A stretch of 64,000 nt of DNA, from the NCBI GenBank assembly GCA_963921195.1, contig OY992537.1, forward strand, positions 57,746,313-57,810,312, read 5' to 3'. This DNA is from Pegoplata infirma. Lineage: Eukaryota > Arthropoda > Insecta > Diptera > Anthomyiidae. Both the position numbers and the translations under genes were made by a program. Every line of letters starts with the position of its first letter. Positions within the stretch are counted from its first letter, which is position 1. The notes beneath the pieces were generated by a model, which saw nothing but the letters and a program-made list of their open reading frames with translations, had not been told where the DNA came from and made no database searches. Below, piece after piece: positions 11,848 through 24,070 of this stretch.

Positions 11848-12350
11848 AGACCCTGAAAACATAGAAAATTTAAGAAAATATTAAAATATTTATGAAAAAT
11901 GCTGAAAAATTCAGAAGAGTTCTATAAAAGAAGAACAAATTTGATATAAAATTCACAAAAAATCTGGAAACTTCTAAAAATTAAAAAAAATTAGAAAAGT
12001 AAAAAAAAGTATAAGTAAAAAAAGTCAGGTAAAAATGATATTAAATCAGAAAAATTCAGAAGTAGTTTAAAAATTCAAACAATTAACAAAAATTAAAAAA
12101 AAAAAATTAATTATTTTCCGAAAAATTCTAGAAAACTTAGAAAATTTATCAAAAAATTTCAGAAGAGTTCTGGAAAATTTCGAACAAGTCAGAAAAAAAT
12201 ATTAAAAAATTCAGAAACTCTAAAACCCAAAATCGGAAATTACAAAATATTAAAAAAATGTATAAATTCAGGACAAATTAAAAATATAACTAAAAATTCA
12301 GAAAAATTCCTGAATAAAAAAAAAAAAAAAAAAAAAATTGGCAATACTGC
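11848..12350. repeat. A-rich degenerate simple repeat
   Basis: Strings of AAAATTCAGAAAAATT-like words ending in a poly-A run near 12318-12338. No coding signal. Confidence 0.6.
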
Positions 12351-13219
12351 AAACATTTCAGTATGGCACGCGCCTCATACAATTGTTTGTCTTTTTATGC
12401 CTTAAATGATAATCTGTTAAAAACAATCAGAGGAAAAAAAATTTAAACATTTAACAACATTTTTTCAAGGTCACTATTTAAATTATTAAATACTTGTAAT
12501 GTACTGTTGTTGCTGGTGGCTACCGTAAAAATACAAACAGAATATTATAAACAAAAGAAAAAATTGATATTGAAGATGACCAACCACTTAAATATGCACT
12601 TCACATAAAAATTATAACAACGCGGGTGCGTTACAGAGTTAACGAGCTATAAACATTAACGATTTTTGAGTGTTAAAATGCCATGAAAAACTTCTGGAGT
12701 TAAAAACACTTCAAGAAAAAATAAAAAACAAAATTAATTAAGGTAAAAAATTTACATATTAACCTTTTACTTTTCAATGTTTTTTTTTTTTTAAATGGGT
12801 GGGAATGTAAATGATATACTATTTCCCACCCAAATTGAAAATATAAGTAGCGTTATTATTTCAATAAGGTAAATTTTATTATTAACCCACTAATGGAAGA
12901 GGTGATGAATTTTGTAAATAAAAATTCTGCAAAAAGTTTTCTTAAGCAAAAGTAAAAAATTTTGAGTACGGTTATTCTAGCTCGACGTAATTTTTCTTTA
13001 CTAATTACAACCATGATATTCTCATAGAATTATTTTCAAGAACTTCTGATTAATTTTTATTAAAAAATACAAATAGTTTTATTCTATCTTCAAACTAATA
13101 TATTTTGTGTAGGTTTATTCTAGCTCGAAGTCATTATTTGCTAAATAGTCTTGCAATGGAATGTGACAAATTCCGAAACACGTGTCGACTAAGTTTTTGA
13201 AAAAATGATCAACATAATT
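12351..13219. other. Intergenic with dispersed-repeat phrases
   Basis: Contains the phrase TTATTCTAGCTCGA at about 12972 and 13122, which returns inverted near 13345. It also has TGACAAATTCCGAAACACGTG near 13160, which recurs near 15492. Likely a rearranged old repeat. No gene. Confidence 0.5.
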
Positions 13220-13505
13220 ATATTTAAAACAGAAAAATAATTTGCATAACAACAATAATACATTTAAAACAGATTTTTTTTTTTAAACTATTATATGAGA
13301 ATATCATATTTTTAATTAGTAAAGGAAATAATGACCTCGAGCTAGAATAAACCTACTTAAAATATAATTTTTTAAAGGTCGAATAAAACTATTTTAATTT
13401 TTTAATCAAAATTTATCAGAATTTAAACAAAATGGCTAGACGCCAAGGTGGAATACCCCATACATATATGGTATTACACTCACAAATATCCCCAGCAAAA
13501 AAAGA
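13220..13505 (+). repeat. Dispersed repeat, copy 1
   Basis: From AAAACAGAAAAATAATTTGC to the ATGGCTAGACGCCAAGG phrase and a GGTATTACACTCACAAATA tail. A second copy lies at 15040-15318 in the same orientation with small indels. Confidence 0.75.
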
Positions 13506-13939
13506 GCTTACCATTCACTACAAAATTCACCACAACTTATGAATCAGATGTACTTCTTCTTCAACTGAAACATTGATGAATTTAATATGGGCGTGACACA
13601 CAAAGTATGTTCTTTTTTTCGCCACTTTTCAGTGGCGAAAGATTGACACTTAAGAATAACATATATCACTAGTGTTTATTATGTACATATATATTAACAT
13701 TTTTATCACAACTGCTGAAGTAGTGATCCGGATGTTAATATTTCATCACTTCTTTAGAAGTACATATTTCTTGGCATTTTGGGTGTGATTATGTCATTTT
13801 TAATTGGTGATTTAGGACTTCTAAATTAGAAGTGATTTTTTCACTTCTTTTTGTAAGATAAATTGAAAGAGTATTTTTTTGTAATATTTACACTAAAAAC
13901 ACTGTTTGACAGCAAAAACCTCCCAGTGAAATTTCTAAC
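13506..13939. other. Intergenic
   Basis: AT-rich, with short inverted words (AGAAGTGATTTTTTCACTTCT near 13828). No recognisable gene or element ends. Confidence 0.4.
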
Positions 13940-14460
13940 TGGTCCTTATAGATTTTGTTCTCCTGCTGCCAAATATACCGTCCAAATTTTTATAGCACGT
14001 ACCGTTTTTGAGATATTCGCTGTTAAAAAGTTAAAAAAAAAAAAAAACAATGTTTTAGCACTTTTAGGGGTCTACTGTTACGAATTCTTACGTTGCTTCT
14101 ACCAAATAGGACTTGATTTCATATAAAATGGGCATCCAGATGCCAAAACTGCAATCCAAATTTTTCAAGCATGTTCTGTTTTTGAGATTTTCGCGTTTGA
14201 AAATGTTAGTGTGATATATAAAGAATATAAGTGCGCAACAGCGGAGTTTAGATTTTTAAACGCCAATATTTCAAAAACAGTACGCGATAGAAAAATTTGG
14301 ATACCAGATTTGTAATAAAGATGTCTTATTTTTAATAAATCATGTACTACTATATTGTGTTTGAGCAACTTAAGAATACGTTACAGAGGAGACCCAAATA
14401 TATCAATATTCAAACGCGAATATCTTAAAAACCTTACGTGATGCAAAAATTAATTTCATT
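13940..14460. repeat. Inverted-repeat family (TCTATCGCGTAC...GATATTCGCG)
   Basis: Two pairs of imperfect inverted arms share the phrase CCAAATTTTTCTATCGCGTA followed by a GTTTTTGAGATATTCGC-like word: 13975-14035 with 14245-14320, and 14150-14215 with 14400-14455. The same words occur at 42960-43650 and 58160-58400. Probably a fold-back or long-TIR transposon family. Confidence 0.55.
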
Positions 14461-14479
14461 GATAATCAAACGTATATAC

Positions 14480-15030
14480 TAGAGATGGGCGCGTGAGTGA
14501 TTTTTGACTCACACTCACTCACGCTCACGACAGGAATTTTTTAATCACGCACACTCACTCACGAGCATATTTTATCTACTCACACTCACTCACAATCACG
14601 TGAGTAAATTTAAAACAACTCACACTCACGTGCACTCACGCAAGCTTCACTCACACTCACGTTGACTCACACTCACCAAACTCTTATTTATACAAAAAAA
14701 AATTTAAAAACTAATTTCAAAAATTTTTCAAAATTTTCAGCAAAATTTACAGTTCAGCGAAATTTTACATAATTTTTTTTTGCTTTTTTCAGGCCGAAAT
14801 CTTAAGTTAAGCCAAATTTTACAATAAGTTGTTGCTTTTTTTTGTTACAAAAGGAAATATAAAGAGAAATTAAATCACGCAAACTCACGCAAAAAAATCG
14901 ACTCACGCACACTCACTCACGCAAAAATCTTACTCACGCACACTCACTCACGCAATTTTTTTCGACACTCACAATCACGTGAGTAAAACTGAAACCAGTC
15001 ACACTCAAGCGTTATCACGCGTGATTCACA
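14480..15030. mobile_element. hAT-like remnant rich in CACACTCACTCACG
   Basis: Opens TAGAGATGGGCGCGTGAGTG, like hAT termini (TAGGGATG and CAGGGATG elements occur elsewhere here). It is then filled with CACTCACTCACG words and ends in ATCACGCGTGATTCAC. The matching right terminus CCCATCTCTA is absent, so it is truncated. A relative lies at 32223-32510. Confidence 0.5.
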
Positions 15031-15039
15031 TGAAATTTA

Positions 15040-15318
15040 AAACAGAAAAATAATTTGCATAACAACAATAATAAATTTAAAACAGAAAAATTATTTTTTT
15101 TTTAAAACTATTTTATGAGAATATCATATTTTCAATTAGTAAAGGAAATAATGACCTCTAGCTAATATTTTAAAGGTCGAATAAAACAATTTTAATTTTT
15201 TAATCAAAATTTATCAGAATTAATTAATTAATTTTTTAATCAAAATTTATCAGAATTTAAACAAAATGGCTAGACGCCAAGGTGGAATACCCCATATATG
15301 GTATTACACTCACAAATA
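15040..15318 (+). repeat. Dispersed repeat, copy 2
   Basis: Direct copy of 13220-13505, with a short duplication of the AATTTATCAGAATT phrase near 15210-15255. Confidence 0.75.
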
Positions 15319-15589
15319 GCCCATATTTTTGAGCATTTGCAATAACAACAACTATCATATAGTATTTTTTTTATCTGTTTTTTTCAGTTATTAATATTTA
15401 TGCTTGAACATTAGCGATTTGTCATTTAAATTCCCTTTGCTATTAATAGTATAGGGTTTTTATATATGCTAAATAGTCTTGATAATGGAATCTGACAAAT
15501 TCCGAAACACGTGGCGACTAAGTCTTGGAAAAATGATCGACATAATTTAATTTAAAACAGAAAAGTAATTTATTATTAAAAAGTCTTAG
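15319..15589. other. Intergenic
   Basis: Includes TGACAAATTCCGAAACACGTGG near 15492, repeated from about 13160. No gene. Confidence 0.4.
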
Positions 15590-16787
15590 ATTCTGAGACA
15601 TATTTGAGTTCTGAGATATTTGGCTTGTTTTTTGCATACCGGATTAAGATTAGAATTAACTTTAACTTTTGTTAAAAAATGGGTCAAATCAAGTCCAGAA
15701 ATTTTTTTTGTATTTTTTTCTGAAAATACATACAATTAGTAAATATAAACAGGAAAAAAAAAATTAAGCGTTGTCTAAAATGTAAAATGCTATAAATAAA
15801 AACGATTTAATCCCAGGATTTAACTAAATTTATTTTTCATTCTTTACATTTTTGCCTTAGCTTACTTGTGTTTTGTGTTTTGATTTTATTATTGTTAATA
15901 AGATGTAGATTCAGAAAAAAAATTAAAGAAAAGTTGTTTGGCCATATTAGACCAATTTTTTTAAATAAAATAAAGTTAATCCTAATCTTAATCCGATGCA
16001 AAAAACAAGGCCATTGTCTCAGAATCTGAGACATTTGCCCTAAAGAAAAGCCTTTAATTCTGAGATATTTTTAAATAAAAAATCTCAGATTCTGAAACAT
16101 TTTTCCTATAAAAAGTCTGAGATTCTGCGTAATTTGGCTATAGAAAAAGTCTTAGATTCTAATAATTTTTTTTCTATAGAAAAATTCTAAAATTTTCCCT
16201 TACAAAAATTTTCTTGATTTTCCTAAAAAATTTAAAGATTCCGAGACTTTTTTTCCATATATAAAAAAAAAATTCAAAAATTCAAAAACATTCGTCCTGT
16301 AGAAAAATTTTGAGATTCTTGAGCATTTTTTATAGAAAAAATTTTAATATAATTTCATTTTCTTTTTCTCATTAATTTTTACCCATCTTCTCAGATTTTT
16401 TCGAAAGTACCAATTCTGACAGAATGTAAATACGCACATAGAAGAATTATCAGATTTTCTCTATAGAAAACTCTAATATTTTTTCTAAAGAAAAATTCTC
16501 AGATTTTTCCTATAAAAAAATTTTCTAATATTTTCCTTTAGAAAACTTGTTAGATTTTTCTTATTAAAATTCTAAGATTTTTCCTCTACAAAAATTCGAA
16601 GGGTTTTCCTCGAGACATTTTTCCTTTAGAAAATTTTTTCATAGAAAAAATGTTGAGATTATTTTCTTTTTTCTTTTTCCTCTCCCTTTTTCTTTTTTCC
16701 TTTCTTATTATTTCTTTTTTCCTTTTTTTCTTCTTTCGAATTCGGTTTTGGGGGGGAAATTTCCTTCACCCCGTGGATCCGCGCCTG
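15590..16787. mobile_element. Truncated hAT-type element with decayed 35-bp repeats
   Basis: Decayed units of the 35-bp palindromic repeat (TCTCAGATTCTGAGAC and TTTTCCTATAGAAAAA words) run through 15590-15620 and 16010-16640. A pyrimidine tract, GGGGGGGAAATTTCC and the terminus GGATCCGCGCCTG at 16787 follow. The inverse, CAGGCGCGGATCC, is a typical hAT-type end and matches the right end of the complete element at 49858-51965. The left end is not visible. Confidence 0.6.
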
Positions 16788-18134
16788 CCTGTATGATAAC
16801 GATTACGGTATCACCTTAATTTAAAATTAAGATACCGTTTTCGAGTTATAGGCGATTTTGCTATCGTCATTACTGTAAATTTCGATAGCGCAAACGAAAT
16901 CACATTTTCATATCAAAACGATATCGTCAGGAATAACAAAATTTTTTCCATAAATTGTGGAAGATGGCGATTTTACTCTTGTTATGACTGGAGCGAAAAC
17001 GCCCAAGCAGAAAAAGCGTTCTGAATGCACTGTAACAAAAAAAAAGCATTCTCAAAACGCTATTTTCAAACGCTTTGCGAGCGTTTTTGGAAAGTGTTCT
17101 GAAAGCTCTATAACAAAAAAAAAGCAATCTCAAAACGTTTTTTTGAAACGCTTTGTGAGCGACATGGGAAACAATGACGGGCATCGGTACTCTTAAATTG
17201 AGTGGTAGCCAAGTTGCTGTAATAAACATAAGGAAAGTGTTTTGTTTAGATAAATTTTTCTTATATCATGTGACACTACTCAAAAGCTCGAATTGTAATC
17301 TTTGTTAGACAATGTGCTTTGATTTGTTTTAAATTTAACACCGACCGACAAAAATGAAAAAAGTCGTTGAACACGATCTGGATAATAAACGTTTGGAACT
17401 AGAGATTAAATGTAGTAAAACTGCATTTACAGTTTTTCTTTTTGTGATCCTGTTTCCTTTTAAAAGGACTTCAAAGTTTTAGAGAATTAAATTTTATAAA
17501 ATATTTTAGTATTTGTACTTGTCCTTGCATGCCAGAGATAGTGATAGCAAATGAAAGAGCAGGATATCCCCTAATTTTCCTATTTTATTATTTTTACATA
17601 TCAGGAAAAAGGCGGTAAGTTACGTCCTTTCAAAACTTTATACTGCAATATCAATAAAAATTTTCAACAATATTTTGATAAAAGTTTTAAATGACTTTAT
17701 TCACATCTTTTTATACTGATATATAAAAAAATGAAAAATTAGGAGAGATCCTCCTCTTTCATTTGCCATCACCAGTGTCATCCTTAGACAAGTAGCGTTT
17801 TTGGAAAGTGCTCTGAAAGCTCTATAACAAAAAAAAAAGCAATCTCAAAACGTTTTTTTGAAATGCTTTGTGAACGGATTTGAAAAGCGTTTTAAGAGTT
17901 CTTTAGATTTTTTTTTCTTTTTAAAAAATTTCTAAGTTTCGAAACTATTTTTGAATAACAATTTTTTGTATTTTTTGTTTGTTTTTAAGTAAAAAAAAAT
18001 CATCAAAAATGTTTTTAGAATTTTTTTTTTAATTTTCTAAGGCCGCTGTTCCAAAAAAAAGTAATTCACATAAAAATGTGAAAATTAAAATTTCCGATTT
18101 TTTTTGGTGTTCTAGATTTCACATCCGATTTTTT
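16788..18134. other. Intergenic with an ~85-bp dispersed repeat
   Basis: An 85-bp phrase (AAAAGCATTCTCAAAACGC and AAGTGTTCTGAAAGCTC words) occurs near 17035, 17095 and 17810. The ORFs across it on both strands arise from the repeat. No host gene seen. Confidence 0.5.
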
Positions 18135-18989
18135 TATACCCTCCACTCTAGTGATAGAGGGTATATATAAGTTTGTCATTCCGTTTGTAACACCTCGAAA
18201 TATTGGTCTAGGACCCCATAAAGTATATATTTTCATGATCCTCGATCGATTTTAAGATGATCTAGCGATGTCCGTCCGTCCGTCTGTCCGCCTGTCTGTC
18301 TGACTGTTGAAAACACGCTAACTTTTGAAAGACTTAACGGAGGCTCCTGAAGTTTGGAATATATGTTGGGCATTTACCTTGTCAGGTTGGTATTGCAATC
18401 CAGCGAAATCGGTCCAGTGGTTGAGAAGTTATGAGCAAAAGACTGAATTTCGGCAAGGGTTTTTCGTGAATTTTTGAGATAAAAAGCACTATAACTTTCG
18501 AAAACCAATTCTGAGGATGCTGAAGCTTGGCATATATATTTTGCGTTCCTCCAGCCTCGTTCGTATTGAATTTCAGCCAAATCGGTCCTGTGGTTCAAAA
18601 GTTATTATTAAAACCGTGAATTTCAGATTAGCTTCACCTAAAATTCACGTGTTGAAAACCCGTTAAACCTGTTTTAAAAACATTGGTAATTCACAAAAAT
18701 ATTTTACAACGTATTTTTGTCACTCAAAAATATTTTTATACCAAAACAAAAAAAAAAAATCTACTCGAAAAAAATTTTACACTCAAAAAAAAATTTTACA
18801 CTCAAAAAAAAAAAATTAGTAAATTATTTTTTTTTCAAAAATTACTAAAAAAAAAAATTTTTTAAACAAAATAAAATATTTCTAATCAAAACTGTTATTT
18901 TTTTCACGTTAGAATTTATTATCACTTAAAATGGGCATTGTGGAGGGTATTCATAGATTCGGCCAAGTCGAATTTAACTTTTCTACTTG
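18135..18989 (+). mobile_element. HINE (DINE-1-like), family 1, copy a
   Basis: Opens TATACCCTCCACTCTAGTG. It then has the AGGACCCCATAAAGTATATA block and a (GTCC/GTCT)n tract near 18270-18302. It ends with GTGGAGGGTAT, the hairpin ATTCGGCCAAGTCGAAT and a CTACTTG terminus. The subterminal repeats TATACCCTCCAC and GTGGAGGGTAT are inverted. Internal A-rich ACACTCAAAAAAAA repeats at 18720-18860. Confidence 0.88.
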
Positions 18990-20379
18990 TTTTTTTTTCG
19001 TTTTGTTTCACACAAATAAAATTTGGTGAAGTAAAACGAATGCACTTTTTTAGTTATTTTTAGTTAAATTTTAGTTATTAGATGAAAACGTGATCAACAA
19101 AAAACTAAACTTGATTTCATGTGATTCGGAAATTTTCATGTGAATTGAAAAGTTGTGATAGACAGAACAGAGGCCTAAATTTCAAAAATTTTTTTGAAAA
19201 ATTTTCTAAGTTTCTTGGAGTACAAAAATTTTTCGGATTTCACTTTGTATCAAACAAATTATTATAACCGAACTAAAACAGAAATTCTTTACTTTGGGGT
19301 TTTAAAGCGCTTTGATGACTTTAAAAAAACGTTCTCAAAGCACTTTTTAACATTGCTTTTAAAACGCTTTAAACCTAGCGTAGATCGATGTTATCATTCG
19401 GATCATCTGAAGGCGCTTTGAAGTTGGTAAACAGAACGCTCGTGCAACCGTCCACAACGTTTTCACAACTCTTTTACGATTGTATTTTTCTGACTGGGAA
19501 AAGTTACATTATGAACGACAACATTATCGTTTTCGAAAAATATGTGATAATCAGGTGATATTGCCTCGATATCATAAAGGTATCATTTGGTTTATTGGGT
19601 TGAGTAGGATTATTCTAGCTTAAGGGTTTAAAAACATATAGTCAAAATCTTAAAAGTTTTCAGAAAAATAAAAACCATTTTACAAATAAAATTCTGAACA
19701 CCGATATTTTAATATGTTGCAAAAGGCATACCAAATGTTTAATATTCAATTTATCACTAACAATTAGCGGCGCTTATAAAAATTATATCCAATTAAAGTT
19801 GTTAGTAAAAAGGTTTGTTATTGTTTCCAATTGTTAGTTGCCTTTAAAGGTTTAAATAAATTAGGTAATTTTTTTTAGTGTTAATGTTGGCATTTTAATT
19901 AATTTTTAGTTTGTAATTTGTAAATAACTTTTATTTTTTCATAATGTTTGTTGTTGGTACATTAAGTATTTGCCATAAACGTTATTGAAAAAAAAAACTC
20001 TTGTTTTTGTGTATTATTTTTATACTTTTTTATGCAAATATGTGTGACTTGCATACCCACTGTGCTAATAATACTCGTAGTATATACAAAATTTAAAACT
20101 ATGATGATGGTCAATGATAGAATAACTTTTGAAATTTATTGCTTATTGTTGTTTTATGAATTTTTTGTGTTAGTTAATATTATTAAAGAAAACCCCAGTC
20201 TGTATTGGCAAATTATATTTTTGACTTTTGGTTTTTAGGAGTGCTATTTATTGTTTATTGTTGTAAAATGTTAAATTACATAATTTTTTTATATTTGGGA
20301 AATAAATAAATTCTTGGAATTAGAAAAAATTGTTGCATTAAAAATATTTTATTTTTAATTTTTCTATACAAAAAAGTCT
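18990..20379. other. AT-rich intergenic
   Basis: No recognisable gene. The reading frame at 20032-20238 has no domain and no splice context. 19290-19460 contains GCTTTAAA/AAAGCGC words resembling the repeat at 17035. Confidence 0.4.
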
Positions 20380-21625
20380 CAGAAAAAAAAAATTCCTAAA
20401 GAAAAATACATTTTTCTTTCAAAAAAAGTCTCAGAATCTAAGACTTTTCCTATAAGAAAAATGTCTCAGAATCTAAGACTTTTTCTATAAGAAAAATTTT
20501 TCTTATAGAAAAAGTCTTAGATTCTGCGACATTTTTCTTATACAAAAATCTGAGACTTTTCCTATAAGAAAAATCTGAGACTTTTCCTATAAGAAAAATG
20601 TCTCAGAATCTGAGACATTTTTTATAAGAAAAATGTCTCAGAATCTGAGACATTTTCTATAAGAAAAATGTCTCAGAATCTGAGACATTTTCTATAAGAA
20701 AAATGTCTCAGAATCTGAGACATTTTCTATAAGAAAAATGTCTCAGAATCTGAGACTTTTTCTATAAGAAAAATGTCTCAGAATCTGAGACTTTTTCTAT
20801 AAGAAAAATGTCTCAGAATCTGAGACTTTTTCTATAAAAAAAATGTCTCAGAATCTGAGACTTTTTCTATAAGAAAAATGTCTCAGAATCTGAGACTTTT
20901 TCTATAAGAAAAATGTCTCAGAATCTGAGACTTTTTCTATAAGAAAAATGTCTCAGAATCTGAGACTTTTTCTATAAGAAAAATGTCTCAGAATCTGAGA
21001 CTTTTTCTATAAGAAAAATGTCTCAGAATCTGAGACTTTTTCTATAAGAAAAATGTCTCAGAATCTGAGACTTTTTCTATAAGAAAAATGTCTCAGAATC
21101 TGAGACTTTTTCTATAAGAAAAATGTCTCAGAATCTGAGACTTTTTCTATAAGAAAAATGTTTCAGAATCTGAGACTTTTTCTATAAGAAAAATGTCTCA
21201 GAATCTGAGACTTTTTCTATAAGAAAAATGTCTCAGAATCTGAGACTTTTTCTATAAGAAAAATGTCTCAGAATCTGAGACTTTTTCTATAAGAAAAATG
21301 TCTCAGAATCTGAGACTTTTTCTATAAGAAAAATGTCTCAGAATCTGAGACTTTTTCTATAAGAAAAATGTCTCAGAATCTGAGACTTTTTCTATAAGAA
21401 AAATGTCTCAGAATCTGAGATTTTTTCTATAAGAAAAATGTCTCAGAATCTGAGACTTTTTCTATAAGAAAAATGTCTCAGAATCTGAGATTTTTTCTAT
21501 AAGAAAAATGTCTCAGAATCTGAGACTTTTTCTATAAGAAAAATGTCTCAGAATCTGAGACTTTTTCTATAAGAAAAATGTCTCAGAATCTGAGACTTTT
21601 TCTATAAGAAAAATGTCTCAGAATC
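20380..21625. repeat. 35-bp palindromic satellite, left block
   Basis: About 35 tandem units, almost perfect from 20600. Each unit is two palindromes in series, GTCTCAGAATCTGAGAC (8-bp arms, 1-base loop) and TTTTTCTATAAGAAAAA. The left margin (20380-20600) is decayed. Interrupted at 21629 by an inserted element and resuming at 22217. Confidence 0.98.
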
Positions 21626-21628
21626 TGA

Positions 21629-22216
21629 CAAGGGAAGTATCTCAACCCTTATGAACCGATTTGCCTGAAACTTAAAATACATATAAAAGAGACGATTTTA
21701 AGGTTGGGGTGTCTCGGCTTATCGGCCATATCAGTGATTCAAAATTTCGTTGTCCCCTTATGAAACAATGTGGACCTCCGGGAAAGTTTCGATAACTCCC
21801 GAACAATTAGGAATATCCTCTAGAGCAAAAATACGTGTCGACTTAAATTTAATAAAGATTATTTCGTATTCATATGGACATCGTAGGTCAATGTCTTCAT
21901 ATAAATACCCCCCAAAATTTAAACATTTTCCAGAAAAAAGTATTTAACAAAGCCAAACATTTACAAGGTTATGTCGCCGTTGGATAGGCAATAAAAAAAC
22001 CTTTCTTCTCATATATAAACATCATATAGTTTCTTAAAAAGAAATGGCTGAAAAATCCAAAAAACGATTTTTTCGCCATTTTTTTACCCATGTTTTGAAC
22101 CCCTAAATCCGCGATATGGCCAAAAAGCCGAGACACCCCAACCGTAGAAATGTCTCTTTTATATGTATTTTACGTTTCATGCAAATCGGTTCATAAGGGT
22201 TGAGATACTTCCCTTG
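21629..22216. mobile_element. CAAGGGAAGT-ended element, copy 1
   Basis: Ends CAAGGGAAGTATCTCAACCC and its inverse, with long terminal inverted repeats of about 90 bp. It splits the 35-bp array with a 3-bp duplication TGA (21626-21628 and 22217-22219). 588 bp, noncoding. The element at 42177 has the same termini and a TTA duplication. TNA duplications would suit PIF/Harbinger, but the assignment is inference. Confidence 0.85.
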
Positions 22217-24070
22217 TGAGACTTTTTCTATAAGAAAAATGTCTCAGAATCTGAGACTTTTTCTATAAGAAAAATGTCTCAGAATCTGAGACTTTTTCTA
22301 TAAGAAAAATGTCTCAGAATCTGAGACTTTTTCTATAAGAAAAATGTCTCAGAATCTGAGACTTTTTCTATAAGAAAAATGTCTCAGAATCTGAGACTTT
22401 TTCTATAAGAAAAATGTCTCAGAATCTGAGACTTTTTCTATAAGAAAAATGTCTCAGAATCTGAGACTTTTTCTATAAGAAAAATGTCTCAGAATCTGAG
22501 ACTTTTTCTATAAGAAAAATGTCTCAGAATCTGAGACTTTTTCTATAAGAAAAATGTCTCAGAATCTGAGACTTTTTCTATAAGAAAAATGTCTCAGAAT
22601 CTGAGACTTTTTCTATAAGAAAAATGTCTCAGAATCTGAGACTTTTTCTATAAGAAAAATGTCTCCGAATCTGAGACTTTTTCTATAAGAAAAATGTCTC
22701 AGAATCTGAGACTTTTTCTATAAGAAAAATGTCTCAGAATCTGAGACTTTTTCTATAAGAAAAATGTCTCAGAATCTGAGACTTTTTCTATAAGAAAAAT
22801 GTCTCAGAATCTGAGACTTTTTCTATAAGAAAAATGTCTCAGAATCTGAGACTTTTTCTATAAGAAAAATGTCTCAGAATCTGAGACTTTTTCTATAAGA
22901 AAAATGTCTCAGAATCTGAGACTTTTTCTATAAGAAAAATGTCTCAGAATCTGAGACTTTTTCTATAAGAAAAATGTCTCAGAATCTGAGACTTTTTCTA
23001 TAAGAAAAATGTCTCAGAATCTGAGACTTTTTCTATAAGAAAAATGTCTCAGAATCTGAGACTTTTCTATAAGAAAAATGTCTCAGAATCTGAGACTTTT
23101 TCTATAAGAAAAATGTCTCAGAATCTGAGACTTTTTCTGTAAGAAAAATGTCTCAGAATCTGAGACTTTTTCTATAAGAAAAATGTCTCAGAATCTGAGA
23201 CTTTTTCTATAAGAAAAATGTCTCAGGATCTGAGACTTTTTCTATAAGAAAAATGTCTCAGAATCTGAGACTTTTTCTATAAGAAAAATGTCTCAGAATC
23301 TGAGACTTTTTCTATAAGAAAAATGTCTCAGAATCTGAGACTTTTTCTATAAGAAAAATGTCTCAGAATCTGAGACTTTTTCTATAAGAAAAATGTCTCA
23401 GAATCTGAGACTTTTTCTATAAGAAAAATGTCTCAGAATCTGAGACTTTTTCTATAAGAAAAATGTCTCAGAATCTGAGACTTTTTCTATAAGAAAAATG
23501 TCTCAGAATCTGAGACTTTTTCTATAAGAAAAATGTCTCAGAATCTGAGACTTTTTCTATAAGAAAAATGTCTCAGAATCTGAGACTTTTTCTATAAGAA
23601 AAATGTCTCAGAATCTGAGACTTTTTCTATAAGAAAAATGTCTCAGAATCTGAGACTTTTTCTATAAGAAAAATGTCTCAGAATCTGAGACTTTTTCTAT
23701 AAGAAAAATGTCTCAGAATCTGAGACTTTTTCTATAAGAAAAATGTCTCAGAATCTGAGACTTTTTTTATAAGAAAAGTGTCTCAGAATCTGAGACTTTT
23801 TCTATAAGAAAAATGTCTCAGAATCTGAGTCTTTTCTAAAAGAAAAAATGTCTCCGAATCTGAGACTCTTTCTATAACAAAAAATGTCTCAGAATCTGAG
23901 ACTTTTTCTATAAGAAAAAATGTCTCAGAATCTGAGACATTTCTATAAAAAAATGTCACAGAAACTGAGAAGTTTTCTATAGGAAAAATGTCTCAGAATC
24001 TAAGACTTTTTATATGGAAAAAATGCCTCAGAATCTGAGACTTTTTTCTCAGATTCTGAGACATCTTTCT
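22217..24070. repeat. 35-bp palindromic satellite, right block
   Basis: About 53 units, very homogeneous to about 23750, then decaying through 24070. It continues the left block after the inserted element, so the array was already homogeneous when that element landed, or was re-homogenised later. Confidence 0.98.

Noticed and set aside
16927..17229. Opposed frames of 100 and 79 residues
   Set aside because: Frames on both strands of an 85-bp dispersed repeat, with no domain.
20032..20238. 68-residue hydrophobic frame
   Set aside because: AT-rich composition explains the Phe/Ile/Leu content. No homology recognised.
20380..24070. CRISPR-like regular array
   Set aside because: Units abut with no unique spacers, the genome is eukaryotic, and there are no cas genes. 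It is a satellite.
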